A stretch of DNA of 64,000 nucleotides from Arcanobacterium pluranimalium (GTDB lineage Bacteria > Actinomycetota > Actinomycetes > Actinomycetales > Actinomycetaceae), in the NCBI RefSeq assembly GCF_016907845.1, contig NZ_JAFBCS010000001.1, positions 1,550,001 through 1,614,000 of the forward strand, written 5' to 3'. The position numbers were made by a program, and so were the translations under genes. Shown one piece after another: positions 36,585 through 45,961 of the stretch. Each line of letters begins with the position of its first letter. Positions within the stretch are counted from its first letter, which is position 1. The notes under the pieces were generated by a model, which was not told the DNA's origin, did not search any database, and was given only the letters and a program-made list of their open reading frames with translations.

Positions 36585-37228
36585 GCGCACGTGAAGACAT
36601 TCTTCAAGCAGTCCGTCAGGCACTGTCGACCCAGGAAGTACCTGCGCCTGAGCCTGTACGCAATTATCGCAGGTCATCCGATGAAGCTCCTGGTAGCGAA
36701 CCCGTTATTGCCGATCTCATCGAGAAACTGGAAGACTACACAGCTCAGGTAGTGAGGTGTAAAGCCGATGGAATTGCCGATGCAATCGACTCATTCCTCG
36801 CAGATACGTCCAGCGTCGTAGTGCCAAAGAATCTCGCTCCAGAGTGGAAAGATGCTGCGCAACGCAATTCGCGCCAGCTTCACGAAGACTCATTGGCGCA
36901 GCCGTTGAGCAACGACGAGCTAAATCAAATCGATGCCGTCGTAACAGCTTCCGCTGTGGCGATTTCGATGTCGGGTACGATCATCCTCGATGGCGAGCCA
37001 AACCAAGGACGACGCGCGATCACGCTCATCCCGGATACTCACGTTATCGTGCTCAATGCCAAAGATGTGTACCCAACAGTGGCACAAGCTGTTGAAATAC
37101 TCGGCAAAAATCCAACGCGTCCGTTTACCTGGATTGCCGGCCCATCGGCCACATCCGATATCGAACTCGTTCGAGTTGATGGAGTGCACGGGCCACGCAA
37201 CCTGCGCGTTGTGATCGTCGAATCTTAA
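36581..37228 (+). CDS. lutC: L-lactate utilisation protein LutC (LUD domain)
   Basis: Third LutABC subunit, 215 residues, with the LUD fold (VVTASAVAISMSGTIILDG, ITLIPDTHVIV, FTWIAGPSATSDIELVRVDGVHGP in parts). Translation is coupled to lutB by the ATGA overlap at 36581. A strong terminator hairpin follows, closing the operon. Confidence 0.93.
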   Translation: MSAREDILQAVRQALSTQEVPAPEPVRNYRRSSDEAPGSEPVIADLIEKLEDYTAQVVRCKADGIADAIDSFLADTSSVVVPKNLAPEWKDAAQRNSRQLHEDSLAQPLSNDELNQIDAVVTASAVAISMSGTIILDGEPNQGRRAITLIPDTHVIVLNAKDVYPTVAQAVEILGKNPTRPFTWIAGPSATSDIELVRVDGVHGPRNLRVVIVES

Positions 37229-37260
37229 CGAAAGAGTCTCGCTGGATATATCTCCAGCAC

Positions 37261-37306
37261 AGATTTGTGGGGAGATCTCCAACTTCGGAGATCTCCCCAC
37301 AAATCT
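37261..37306. terminator. Bidirectional terminator between lutC and the FKBP gene
   Basis: A perfect 20-bp stem (AGATTTGTGGGGAGATCTCC and its complement) around AACTTC, in the gap between two convergent genes. No U-run on the plus strand. Confidence 0.7.
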
Positions 37307-37330
37307 ATCAGTAGTTATTTATCTGAGCAG

Positions 37331-38278
37331 TTATTTACCTGTTGGGAGCTGCCCAACAATATCAACTACCACAGCAAATGCTGGACTCTTTGGCGAGGAA
37401 GTTCCCTCAGATCCCGGTTGAGTAATAAGCACGCGCGAGCCCACTGGAATATCCTTGAGCAGCGCAAATGGCGAACCCGCCGTCACCGGAATAGCCTGCG
37501 GACCCGTGACTCCATAAGTGGTCTCACCTGTCGAGTTATCCCATAACGACATCGCATACTGCAAATACACAGTGGTTCCAGATTCCTTAACAGGTTCTCC
37601 TGAACCACGCGCGATCACAGTCATCTTTCGCTCGGTCGGTTGCGGTGCGCCGTCCTTGACCTTAACAGACACTGGCCCACCTAGATTACCTTGGATGTTG
37701 ACCGGGAGCTGATCTAATGCAGTCTCAGGTTTGGCTTGCGGATCGCCTCCCTTGTCTTTGCCCAAAGCATCTTTAATCTCGACGTAGAACGCAATCACAT
37801 CGTCCGCACCAATTCCAGCTGCCGCATTCCCACCTGAGGCTCCATAGCCCTTGTCTGGTGGAACCACCAAAATTACTTTTGACCCAACTTTTTGGCCAGC
37901 GAGACCCTCAGTCCAGCCTGCGATCACCTTTTCGAGCAAGAAACCGGTGGGAGCACCACGTTTGAATGAAGAGTCAAAGGCTTCTTCTTTGCCCCACACT
38001 TGCCCTACATAATTGGCAATCACGGTGTCAGTTTTTTCAACTGTCGCACCTTTACCTTCTTCGACCACTTGGATCTTGAGCTCCTTTGGAGCCCCGGTCT
38101 TTGGAAAGACCAGCTTGGTTTGCTCACCTTTTTGTTCAACCGTCGGCATCGTTCCATCCCATTCCTTTTGGGACGACGACGCCGAAGAACCACCAGACGC
38201 AGAGTCGCTATTTCCACAGGCTGCAAGACCAAACATCACAGCTGCAGCCGCAATACCCGCGATTAGTTGACGTTTCAC
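37331..38278 (-). CDS. Lipoprotein FKBP-type peptidyl-prolyl isomerase
   Basis: Predicted surface-anchored prolyl isomerase of 315 residues. The signal peptide ends in the lipobox GLAAC with Cys21 as lipid site, followed by a Ser/Gly linker. One canonical FKBP domain (about 65-175) has VIANYVGQVWG, FDSSFKRG, VIAGWTEGLAGQKVGSKVILVVPPDKGYG in parts. A second, divergent FKBP-like domain (about 210-315) keeps only the fold pattern. The GTG at 38276-38278 is preceded by AGGAG; the open frame upstream is ignored. Likely folds extracytoplasmic proteins. Confidence 0.9.
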   Translation of the reverse strand: MKRQLIAGIAAAAVMFGLAACGNSDSASGGSSASSSQKEWDGTMPTVEQKGEQTKLVFPKTGAPKELKIQVVEEGKGATVEKTDTVIANYVGQVWGKEEAFDSSFKRGAPTGFLLEKVIAGWTEGLAGQKVGSKVILVVPPDKGYGASGGNAAAGIGADDVIAFYVEIKDALGKDKGGDPQAKPETALDQLPVNIQGNLGGPVSVKVKDGAPQPTERKMTVIARGSGEPVKESGTTVYLQYAMSLWDNSTGETTYGVTGPQAIPVTAGSPFALLKDIPVGSRVLITQPGSEGTSSPKSPAFAVVVDIVGQLPTGK

Positions 38279-38341
38279 GTACACTCCTACTCGATACTGA
38301 GACAAGGCATAAGGCAATGCCAAGCAATGCCGATGCCATAA

Positions 38342-38376
38342 GTAAAATTCCCCGATGCCTCACCGGGGAATTTTAC
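38342..38376 (-). terminator. Terminator after the ErpA/IscA gene
   Basis: A 12-bp stem (GTAAAATTCCCC with GGGGAATTTTAC) just past the stop codon; on the minus strand the distal arm contains TTTTAC. Confidence 0.65.
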
Positions 38377-38379
38377 AAC

Positions 38380-38730
38380 TCAGTGGAACGACTCTCCACA
38401 AGCACAGGTGCCCTTAGCTGATGGATTATCAATTGTGAATCCCTGACGCTCAATGGAGTCAGCGAAATCGATAGTTGCACCGTCCAAGTATGGAACTGAC
38501 ATACGATCAACAATCACTTCAACACCATCAAACTCTGCAATGGCATCACCGTCTAGGAAACGCTCGTCAAAGTACAACTGGTACATCAAACCAGAGCAAC
38601 CGCCTGGCTGCACCGCTACACGCAGCCGAAGATCATCGCGACCTTCCTGCTCAAGCAGTGACTTCACTTTTTGTGCAGCAACCTCGGTGAGCATAACACC
38701 GTGTGTTGCAGCCTCGAGCTTTTCGCTCAT
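38380..38730 (-). CDS. erpA: HesB/IscA-family iron-sulfur insertion protein (ErpA-like)
   Basis: A-type Fe-S carrier of 116 residues. The three ligands are Cys45 in QPGGCSGLMY, and Cys109 and Cys111 in the GTCACGESF tail. It would deliver clusters to proteins such as aconitase and LutA/LutB. ATG has GGAGG upstream. Gene order with the glycerate kinase-like gene follows M. tuberculosis Rv2204c-Rv2205c. Confidence 0.93.
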   Translation of the reverse strand: MSEKLEAATHGVMLTEVAAQKVKSLLEQEGRDDLRLRVAVQPGGCSGLMYQLYFDERFLDGDAIAEFDGVEVIVDRMSVPYLDGATIDFADSIERQGFTIDNPSAKGTCACGESFH

Positions 38731-38878
38731 TATTTGACCTCCATCGCAGTCATTATCTGTCGTGTATACAGCCTAATCCGAATTCGCGCAGCTCTCCAAC
38801 GCACAGCTACCAATTTTTCAACGAGCGAATCACAGTTGTTCTTATGCTCGTGATTTATCCTCATGTCGCGGTGAATTT

Positions 38879-40081
38879 TCACCAACCCCACGTGTGAGCA
38901 ATTCGTCCAACAAGCATCTCGACGTCGTTAGGCTCAACCTTGGCAACAGCATCGAAACTACCAGATTTGATCCAATCCTCACCTGCTACTACCTCATAAG
39001 CTCCTGCAAGTCCAAAACGTGGCAAATCTCCTCGCCGCAGTCCGGCAGATTGCGCAATCAATACCAAGGGAACACCGTGTTCTTGAGCTTGTTCAGATAC
39101 GAGAGTTAGCCCACGCGGAATCGATTCGCCGATAACGCCAGTGAGATATAACGCAATGTCACATCTGCCAAGTTCAGTGAAAAGATCAAACTCTCCGCCT
39201 GATCCCGAACGCAGTGCAAATTCGGAAATGGGCCATATTTGCGCGCCAAGCAGGTCAAATATCAACCCCAATCCCCCGCCAACTCCTGCGAATGGTTTAT
39301 TATTAGCAATAGATTTCACATCAAATTGCCCGATATTTAGCCCGGAATTTGACAGCGGCGCTGCACTAGCTTGAGCAGTTTCAGCGCGGTAAGAGCTTTT
39401 CAATCCGTGTATCCAAGCCCCCGCATGACGTTCAAAGTCTTGACTCTGCGCACCTGCAACTGCACGATCCGCCCAGGCTTTAGCCATCCCCGAAATGCCC
39501 AATAAACCCTGCTCAGCACTATAGGTCACAATCAGGCGCACATTAGCGAGAGCTGCCCGCGCGTCGTCTATGGCCGCTGCCAGCTGCGGGGCGTCAACGT
39601 CGTCGTCAAATCTCAATTCACGATGCGAAAAGGCACCCAAAAAACCAAGCCCGAGGTCGCTCGCAACAGAAAAACGCGGCAGATGAATATGCAATTCATC
39701 GATACCTGCTCTGAGCGCTTCGCACACGGCGTCTGCTACAAAACGAGAGGATCCAGTAGGTAATTTCGAGCAGTCAGACCACGAACACGTGGCCGCGATA
39801 TCGATAAGCCCGCGTCGCACCAGACGTTTTGTATCTCTCAACTCACGTTGCGCAATATACACATCAACCTGGTCAGAAAGACTGTGTGGCACGACGTTCC
39901 ACGTATCTTCATAAAAATCAATGAGTCCCGTGGAGCGGTATCCGATGACCTCCCCTTCGCAGGATTTTAGGCATACGTGCTCGTCATCTGGGCGTACCTG
40001 AGCCCAGCCGCGCAGAAAAACATCCGAAACACGACTGGGCTCAAGACCGCTCATACCTGAGCTAACACTTAATACACGCAC
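38879..40081 (-). CDS. Glycerate kinase-like protein with degenerate motifs
   Basis: Likely member of the glycerate kinase (GarK/GlxK) family by position (Rv2205c-like) and overall layout, 400 residues. Signature segments are altered: LPTGSSRFVADAV in place of the usual PTSSTYG-like segment, and LPRFSVASDLGLGFLGAF in place of the usual GGSATNDGG-containing one. The glycine stretch GVGGGLGLIFDLLGA is kept. It may have another substrate or be a non-catalytic relative. The GTG at 40079-40081 lies three bases past the M20 peptidase stop, so translation is likely coupled. Confidence 0.65.
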   Translation of the reverse strand: MRVLSVSSGMSGLEPSRVSDVFLRGWAQVRPDDEHVCLKSCEGEVIGYRSTGLIDFYEDTWNVVPHSLSDQVDVYIAQRELRDTKRLVRRGLIDIAATCSWSDCSKLPTGSSRFVADAVCEALRAGIDELHIHLPRFSVASDLGLGFLGAFSHRELRFDDDVDAPQLAAAIDDARAALANVRLIVTYSAEQGLLGISGMAKAWADRAVAGAQSQDFERHAGAWIHGLKSSYRAETAQASAAPLSNSGLNIGQFDVKSIANNKPFAGVGGGLGLIFDLLGAQIWPISEFALRSGSGGEFDLFTELGRCDIALYLTGVIGESIPRGLTLVSEQAQEHGVPLVLIAQSAGLRRGDLPRFGLAGAYEVVAGEDWIKSGSFDAVAKVEPNDVEMLVGRIAHTWGW

Positions 40082-40084
40082 AAA

Positions 40085-41428
40085 TTACTCACCAAGACGC
40101 GAAAGCATAAGCGACTCGGCAATAATCGCTTTCTTCCAATCTCCCAGATGGAGTGACTCATTCTCCGAATGTGCCCGCGTATCAGGATCTTCCACGCCGG
40201 TAACCAAAATTTCCGCTTCTGGGAAAACTTCAGCCAAATCCGAGATAAACGGAATTGATCCGCCGACGCCGATATCCACCGGTTCCACGTCCCATGCGGT
40301 GCGCAGTGCCCACTTCGCCAAATCAGTAGCGGCAGAAGCAGTTTTAGCTTGGAACGAAGGGCCTGCTTCGTTCAAATGCACGTCGATATGCGCATTAAAT
40401 GGCACGTGACTTAACAGGTGCTTTTCAAGAGCCTCAGCTGCTTCGCGCGAATCTTGCCCAGGGGCAACGCGCATCGATAGCGTCATTTTTACCGATGGGA
40501 TCAGCGTATTGGAAGCCACGTCCGTTGGGGTCACATCCATACCAATCACAGTGATGGTCGGTTTAGTCCACAAGCGTGAGGTGAGCGAACCTGTGCCAGC
40601 TAGCTCAATACCGTCAAGCAGACCCATATCCTTGCGCAAATCAGCCTCGGGGTAATCAACTGAGGTATCGTCGCGCTGTTCAAGCCCCTCTACCACGACC
40701 TCTCCGGCGTCGTTATGCAACGTTGAAATCAAACGCGCAGCGATCGTCACTGCATCGAGCGTTGGACCTGAGTACATTCCCGAATGCAGGGCGTGATCCA
40801 ACACTGAAATATTCACATCGAGCTGGCACACTCCACGCAAGGAAGTGGTCAACGACGGCACACCAACCTTCCAGTTGTTGGAATCGGCTACCACGATCAC
40901 GTCTGATTTCAGAGTCTCTTTATAGGTATTGAGGAAATCGACGAACGTTGGTGAACCTACTTCTTCTTCGCCTTCAATGAACAACGTGATTCCAACACCA
41001 GGATCAGCAGCTTCAATAGCCGCCAAATGGAGCAGCACACCGGCTTTATCGTCTGCTGCACCGCGCCCGTAAAGACGGCCATCGCGTTCTTGTGCCACAA
41101 AAGGCTCAGAATCCCACAATTCGCTCTTTCCTGGTGGCTGTACATCGTGGTGTGCATAAAGCAAGACAGTCGGCTTGCCCGGCTGCGCCGGACGCGTTGC
41201 TAAAATCGCAGGCCGGCCTACTAAACCACTCTCGGTCTCGATTTTGATGACTTGAGTTTCAAGCCCTAGAGCTCGTGCTTTATCGGCAATCCACTCAGCA
41301 GAGCGATCTAGTTCAGTTTGATCAAAAGACGACGCCGAGACCGACGGAATCGCCACCAGATCAACCAAATCTGCCTTGGTTTGGTCAAAAATACTATTCA
41401 CACGCGAAACGATCGATTCAATATTCAT
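40085..41428 (-). CDS. M20-family dipeptidase / metallopeptidase
   Basis: Zinc-dependent exopeptidase of 447 residues. Metal and catalytic residues are visible: His in LLYAHHDVQPPG, Asp in GRGAADDKAG, catalytic Glu in IEGEEEVGSP, and the C-terminal His in HLGDW. The lid domain lies between. Probably a cytoplasmic dipeptidase; substrate unknown. The ATG at 41426-41428 has TAGGAT six bases upstream and no Shine-Dalgarno. Divergent from DUF3043. Confidence 0.9.
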   Translation of the reverse strand: MNIESIVSRVNSIFDQTKADLVDLVAIPSVSASSFDQTELDRSAEWIADKARALGLETQVIKIETESGLVGRPAILATRPAQPGKPTVLLYAHHDVQPPGKSELWDSEPFVAQERDGRLYGRGAADDKAGVLLHLAAIEAADPGVGITLFIEGEEEVGSPTFVDFLNTYKETLKSDVIVVADSNNWKVGVPSLTTSLRGVCQLDVNISVLDHALHSGMYSGPTLDAVTIAARLISTLHNDAGEVVVEGLEQRDDTSVDYPEADLRKDMGLLDGIELAGTGSLTSRLWTKPTITVIGMDVTPTDVASNTLIPSVKMTLSMRVAPGQDSREAAEALEKHLLSHVPFNAHIDVHLNEAGPSFQAKTASAATDLAKWALRTAWDVEPVDIGVGGSIPFISDLAEVFPEAEILVTGVEDPDTRAHSENESLHLGDWKKAIIAESLMLSRLGE

Positions 41429-41434
41429 AACCCA

Positions 41435-41440
41435 ATCCTA
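41435..41440 (-). promoter_or_regulatory. -10 box of a probable leaderless promoter (M20 peptidase)
   Basis: TAGGAT on the minus strand, six bases before the ATG at 41428. Confidence 0.55.
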
Positions 41441-41554
41441 TCGCCCATTGCTGTGAAAGCAATGTGCGTGTGCGATTGCGTGCGTAAGATAATGCATTTT
41501 TCAGATAGACTTGTACAGGTTAAAAATATCTCTGCATGACAAGGACGAGTACAC

Positions 41555-42238
41555 GTGTTTGGTTCGAAAAAAGATACTTCGGCTCACGATGCAACAGCTA
41601 CCCAGCTACAAGACGGCCACGAGAGCACTCCAAAGGGCTACACTCCCAAGAAAGGCGTACCGACGCCTAAGCGCAAGGCAGTTGAAGCGGCTAACCGCCG
41701 CCCTATCGTAGCTGACCGCACAAAGCTGTCAAAGGAAGCTAAGAAAGCACAGCGTGCAGAAAATCGCCGTCGTTCGAACGAGCTTTACTACAAGCAACAG
41801 CAAGCAATGCGCACTGGCGACGAAAACAACATGCCAGTGCAGCACCGCGGCAAGCTGCGCAAATGGGCCCGAAATTACGTCGATGCTTCTGGTCCGATTT
41901 CTGGTTGGTTCATGCCTATCGCAATTGCTTTGATCCCACTGATGATTGTGCAGCTTCGTTTTCCGCAAATAGTTAATTTTGTGGCGATCGCATTGTATGT
42001 GGTGTTCTTCGCCATGCTTGTCCACGCGGTGATTATTGTGCGCCGCGCCAAGGTTCTTGCTGGTTATCGCTATGGATTTGACCAAGTTCCTCGTGGTTTT
42101 ACGATGCAAATGCTCGGTCGTGCGTTTTACGTCCGCCGCTGGCGTCTACCTGCTGCTCAAGTTAAGCGCGGCGAATTCCCACCGGGATCGAGCAAAGAAG
42201 ATCTCAAGGCGGCAAAGCAAGCTGCTAAGGCTGCATAA
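41555..42238 (+). CDS. DUF3043 membrane protein
   Basis: Conserved actinobacterial protein of 227 residues (Rv2206-like), function unknown. A long basic, lysine-rich N-terminal half (with PTPKRKAVEAANRRPI) is followed by two membrane helices (about residues 125-170) and a short basic tail. The GTG at 41555 has AAGGA eight bases upstream. The next gene, pepA, starts 92 bases later in the same direction. Confidence 0.88.
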   Translation: MFGSKKDTSAHDATATQLQDGHESTPKGYTPKKGVPTPKRKAVEAANRRPIVADRTKLSKEAKKAQRAENRRRSNELYYKQQQAMRTGDENNMPVQHRGKLRKWARNYVDASGPISGWFMPIAIALIPLMIVQLRFPQIVNFVAIALYVVFFAMLVHAVIIVRRAKVLAGYRYGFDQVPRGFTMQMLGRAFYVRRWRLPAAQVKRGEFPPGSSKEDLKAAKQAAKAA

Positions 42239-42330
42239 CAATTGGGAAGCTCTAGGAGGCATAAGAATCACTGGCGATGCCTCCTCAAAATACCTCAGGA
42301 TTTGAATCACGCAATATTAAAGGAATACAG

Positions 42331-43794
42331 ATGACTGAAATTAAGCTACATAAAGCCGCAGGAATTGATACCGCCGAAATCACCACTGCAGGTGTTATCG
42401 TCGGTTTTTCTAAGAACGACGACGCCGTTAAACTCGCGTCGTCGCTGACCTCACCGGAGTTTGTTACTGAGTGCGAAAACGCGCTAAAAACACTACGTGC
42501 CAGCGATACGACAGCATCAGTAACCACATTAACCGTCCCCTCGCAGCGTGACCTCTTGGTGTTTGCTGTGGGACTCGGTACCGATCCAGACCTCGATGAT
42601 CTTCGCCAGATCGCCGGTGCAGGCGTTCGCGCTGGCGCTGGACTTGACGGCGTCACAGTGGCTCTTCCCCATTCGACTAACGCCGAACTTGAAGCAATCG
42701 CAGAAGGCGCCCTCCTCGGTGCCTACGATTTCACTCGTTATCGCAAAGATGCCGATCAGCCGGTAAAAATGATCAACATCCATTCCACACTTTCGGATGT
42801 GGAAAGCATCATTGAGCGCTCTTCCATCATCGCGCAAAACGTTAACGCAGTGCGTGATTTGGTCAATACCCCAGCTAATGACCTCAATACCGAATCCTTC
42901 GCACAGTACGCTCTCACTGAAGCTCAAGCTGCTGGCTGCAGCGTGCATGTGTACGATTTGGCACAGCTTTACAAGGAAAATCTCGCTGGTCTTATTGCCG
43001 TTGGAAAAGGTTCTGCTAACGAGCCTAAACTCGTGCGAATCGAATGGAATCCTGGCAACGCACATGGATTTACCGCTCTAGTTGGCAAGGGAATCATGTT
43101 TGACACCGGCGGATACTCTTTGAAGCCATCGACTGCTATCACAGAAATGAAAACAGATATGGGCGGCGCCGCAACTATTTTGCACGCCGTCATCACTGCC
43201 GCTCGCCTTGAGCTTCCCACTAAAGTCGTGGGCTGGATGTGTTTGGCAGAGAATATGATTTCTGGAACTGCAACGCGACCAGACGACGTCATCACCTACC
43301 GCAATGGAATTTCAGTTGAGATCAACAATACGGACGCTGAAGGCCGTCTTGTGCTCGCTGATGGACTGATCATGGCCACTGATGAGCAACCAGATGCGGT
43401 TATTGATGTTGCTACTTTGACCGGTGCGCAAATGGTTGCACTGGGCGAACGCTACACCGGAATCATGGGTACCGATGCGACTCGCGAAGAAGTCCTCGCC
43501 GCTGCACAAAACGCTGGTGAGTTGGCATGGGGAATGCCACTTCCCGAGCATCTGAAGTCGAGCCTGAAATCCGATATCGCCGATATGAAGAACACTGGCT
43601 CACGTTACGGCGGCATGCTCACAGCAGGGCTTTTCTTGCAGCGATTCGTTGCCGACACGCCGTGGGCACATATCGATATCGCTGGTCCATCGTTCAACCG
43701 CGAGGGTGCGTACGGATACACGCCAAAAGGTGCAACTGGCACGATGATGCGCACACTGGTGAACTACCTCGAAGAAAAGGCGCTTGAGAACTGA
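42331..43794 (+). CDS. pepA: Leucyl aminopeptidase (M17)
   Basis: Hexameric two-metal aminopeptidase removing N-terminal residues from peptides, 487 residues. The catalytic domain has VGKGIMFDTGGYSLKPS, MKTDMGGAATILHA, and NTDAEGRLVLADGL with the metal ligands. The ATG at 42331 has AAAGGAA upstream; open frame to 42277 is not used. Matches M. tuberculosis Rv2213 (pepB) in the order pepA, E2, DUF4191, glnA. Confidence 0.95.
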   Translation: MTEIKLHKAAGIDTAEITTAGVIVGFSKNDDAVKLASSLTSPEFVTECENALKTLRASDTTASVTTLTVPSQRDLLVFAVGLGTDPDLDDLRQIAGAGVRAGAGLDGVTVALPHSTNAELEAIAEGALLGAYDFTRYRKDADQPVKMINIHSTLSDVESIIERSSIIAQNVNAVRDLVNTPANDLNTESFAQYALTEAQAAGCSVHVYDLAQLYKENLAGLIAVGKGSANEPKLVRIEWNPGNAHGFTALVGKGIMFDTGGYSLKPSTAITEMKTDMGGAATILHAVITAARLELPTKVVGWMCLAENMISGTATRPDDVITYRNGISVEINNTDAEGRLVLADGLIMATDEQPDAVIDVATLTGAQMVALGERYTGIMGTDATREEVLAAAQNAGELAWGMPLPEHLKSSLKSDIADMKNTGSRYGGMLTAGLFLQRFVADTPWAHIDIAGPSFNREGAYGYTPKGATGTMMRTLVNYLEEKALEN

Positions 43795-43966
43795 CACTTG
43801 GAAACTGACGTTGAGCCACAAAGCGCAGCAGTGCTGCTTAAGCCATGGATGAAACATGCGCGCACAACGGCGCTAAGAACATCACGGCAAAAGGAAATCG
43901 ACAGCGCAAATTAACTGGAATTAAGTAGTTAAGTTTCGCAGAAAAGTCCGGGACGATCTGTTCGCA

Positions 43967-44311
43967 CTAACGACGGGTCGAACCCGGATTTTTCTTATTC
44001 CATTCGCGCATCTGAGGCGGATAACCGCGTTCGGCAACGTCGTACAGCGCAATGTCCAGTTTTTGCGTGATTTTTCTGGCCGACGACGCATCGGTCACTT
44101 TTCGCCTGGTCCACTCTCCGTCAGCTGCCACCAGTACGAGCGCAGCACTTTCGCGCGGCGTCGCTTGCTCGAAATAAGCTTCTACGGACTTTCTAGTGGC
44201 CACAAAATCAGCAAAGTACTCTTGAGCACTGTGAATCTGGGAACGCGTTGGTGCTGCACCAAGATCTACTGCAGCCGATTTTGATCGAGTCCAGCGAGAA
44301 AACAGTCCCAT
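43967..44311 (-). CDS. Conserved hypothetical protein
   Basis: I do not recognise a family. The 114-residue protein begins MGLFSRWTRSKS, a short basic amphipathic start like that of the DUF3710 protein (MGLFSRAKN). The rest is a compact alpha/beta-looking sequence with VEAYFEQATPRESAALVLVAADGEWTRR (in parts) and ends basic. ATG with AAAGGA upstream supports translation. It lies convergent to pepA and divergent from lpdA; similar small genes occur at this place in relatives. Confidence 0.68.
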   Translation of the reverse strand: MGLFSRWTRSKSAAVDLGAAPTRSQIHSAQEYFADFVATRKSVEAYFEQATPRESAALVLVAADGEWTRRKVTDASSARKITQKLDIALYDVAERGYPPQMREWNKKNPGSTRR

Positions 44312-44556
44312 ATAAAAATCCTTTTCAGTGTGCTCAGATTCAGTGCGCTTCGATTGTATTTTTGTTCATTTTAGACACACAAATGCGATAAATCACATTT
44401 AGCTTTTCTTCTAAATAGGCGAAAAACCGAAAAGTAGTTAGCTTTCTTACCTTTCTGATAGGCGATTTAGGGCGCAAAATCCTTCTAAAAGTGGTTGAAT
44501 TAGGACGAAGGTACTTGTTGATCCAATCACGGATCCGATACTCGAGGGAGAGGTAC

Positions 44557-45933
44557 GTGGCAGACACGAAAGAATACGATGTAGTGATCCTCGGCGCTGG
44601 GTCGGGTGGCTATGCAGCAGCAATGCGCGCAGGTCAGCTCGGTTTGAGTGTTGCTCTGGTCGAAGGAGACAAGGTAGGAGGAACCTGTCTCCATCGTGGA
44701 TGTATTCCAACTAAAGCACTGCTACACGCAGCTGAGGTTGCCGATGAAATGCGCGAGGGTGCAAGCATTGGCGTGAAAGGCACATTCGACGGCATCGACA
44801 TGGAAGCCCTCAATAGCTACAAAGCAGGAGTTATTGAAGGTCTTTATAAAGGACTCACCGGTCTCATAGGCTCACGTGGCATCGAGACCATCCAAGGTTG
44901 GGGTCGCCTCGTTGCTCAAGATACTGTTGAAGTAAACGGCCAGCTCCTCAAAGGCAAGAACATCATTTTAGCCTCAGGATCGTACTCCAAGACCATCGGC
45001 CAAAAGATCACGAATCGGGTCATCACCTCTGAACAAGCTCTTGAGATGAAGACCGTGCCAAATTCGGTCATCGTGCTCGGTGGAGGCGTGATTGGCGTGG
45101 AGTTCGCTTCCGTTTGGGCATCTTATGGCGCTGAAGTGACCATTATTGAAGGTCTTGATCACCTCGTCCCAAATGAAGACGAAGCTATCTCCAAGCACCT
45201 TGAGCGCGCATTCCGCAAGCGCAAGATCGCCTTTAAGACCAAGACGATGTTTGACCGCGTTGAAGAAGATGAGAACGGCGTACACGTCTTTACCCAAGAT
45301 GGAAAGCAGTACGACGCCGAATACTTGCTTATCGCTATTGGCCGCGGTCCATCCACGGCAAACCTTGGATACGAAGAACAAGGTATTACCCTCGATCGCG
45401 GTTTCGTTATCACAAACGAGCGCCTGCACACCGGCGTCGGAAATATCTACGCAGTTGGCGACATCGTACCGGGCGTACAGCTCGCACATCGTGGATTCTT
45501 GCAAGGAATCTTCGTAGCTGAAGAGATTGCTGGACTCAATCCAAAGGTCATCGACGAGAACAATATTCCTAAGGTCACGTTCTGCAATCCGGAAATTGCT
45601 TCCGTTGGTCTGTCACAGAAGAAAGCCGAAGAAAAATACGGTAAAGAGAACGTCGAGACCGTTGAATTCAACTTGGCTGGCAACGGAAAGTCGCAAATGC
45701 TCAAGACCTCCGGTTTCGTCAAGCTTATCCGCGAGAAGAACGGCCCAATCGTTGGTTTCAGCGCTATCGGCGCCCGCATGGGTGAACAGGTCGGAGAAGG
45801 CCAGCTCATGGTAACGTGGGAAGCGTTCCCAGAGGACTTCGAAGGCATGATCCATGCTCACCCAACTCAGAACGAATCCGTTGGAGAAGCAATTCTGGCT
45901 CTTGCCGGCAAGCCACTTCACACCCACAACTGA
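44557..45933 (+). CDS. lpdA: Dihydrolipoamide dehydrogenase (E3)
   Basis: FAD enzyme reoxidising lipoamide of 2-oxoacid dehydrogenases with NAD+. The 458-residue protein has the FAD fold GAGSGGYAAA, redox disulfide Cys44/Cys49 in GGTCLHRGCIPTK, the NAD site GGGVIGVEFAS, and active-site His in HAHPTQNE. The GTG at 44557 is preceded by GAGAGG; the upstream frame to 44491 is not needed. Directly followed by the E2 gene 28 bases on, so both are probably one operon. The 245 bases upstream contain no other gene. Confidence 0.94.
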   Translation: MADTKEYDVVILGAGSGGYAAAMRAGQLGLSVALVEGDKVGGTCLHRGCIPTKALLHAAEVADEMREGASIGVKGTFDGIDMEALNSYKAGVIEGLYKGLTGLIGSRGIETIQGWGRLVAQDTVEVNGQLLKGKNIILASGSYSKTIGQKITNRVITSEQALEMKTVPNSVIVLGGGVIGVEFASVWASYGAEVTIIEGLDHLVPNEDEAISKHLERAFRKRKIAFKTKTMFDRVEEDENGVHVFTQDGKQYDAEYLLIAIGRGPSTANLGYEEQGITLDRGFVITNERLHTGVGNIYAVGDIVPGVQLAHRGFLQGIFVAEEIAGLNPKVIDENNIPKVTFCNPEIASVGLSQKKAEEKYGKENVETVEFNLAGNGKSQMLKTSGFVKLIREKNGPIVGFSAIGARMGEQVGEGQLMVTWEAFPEDFEGMIHAHPTQNESVGEAILALAGKPLHTHN

Positions 45934-45961
45934 GAATAGAAATTAGGGAGAAATCAGTATC

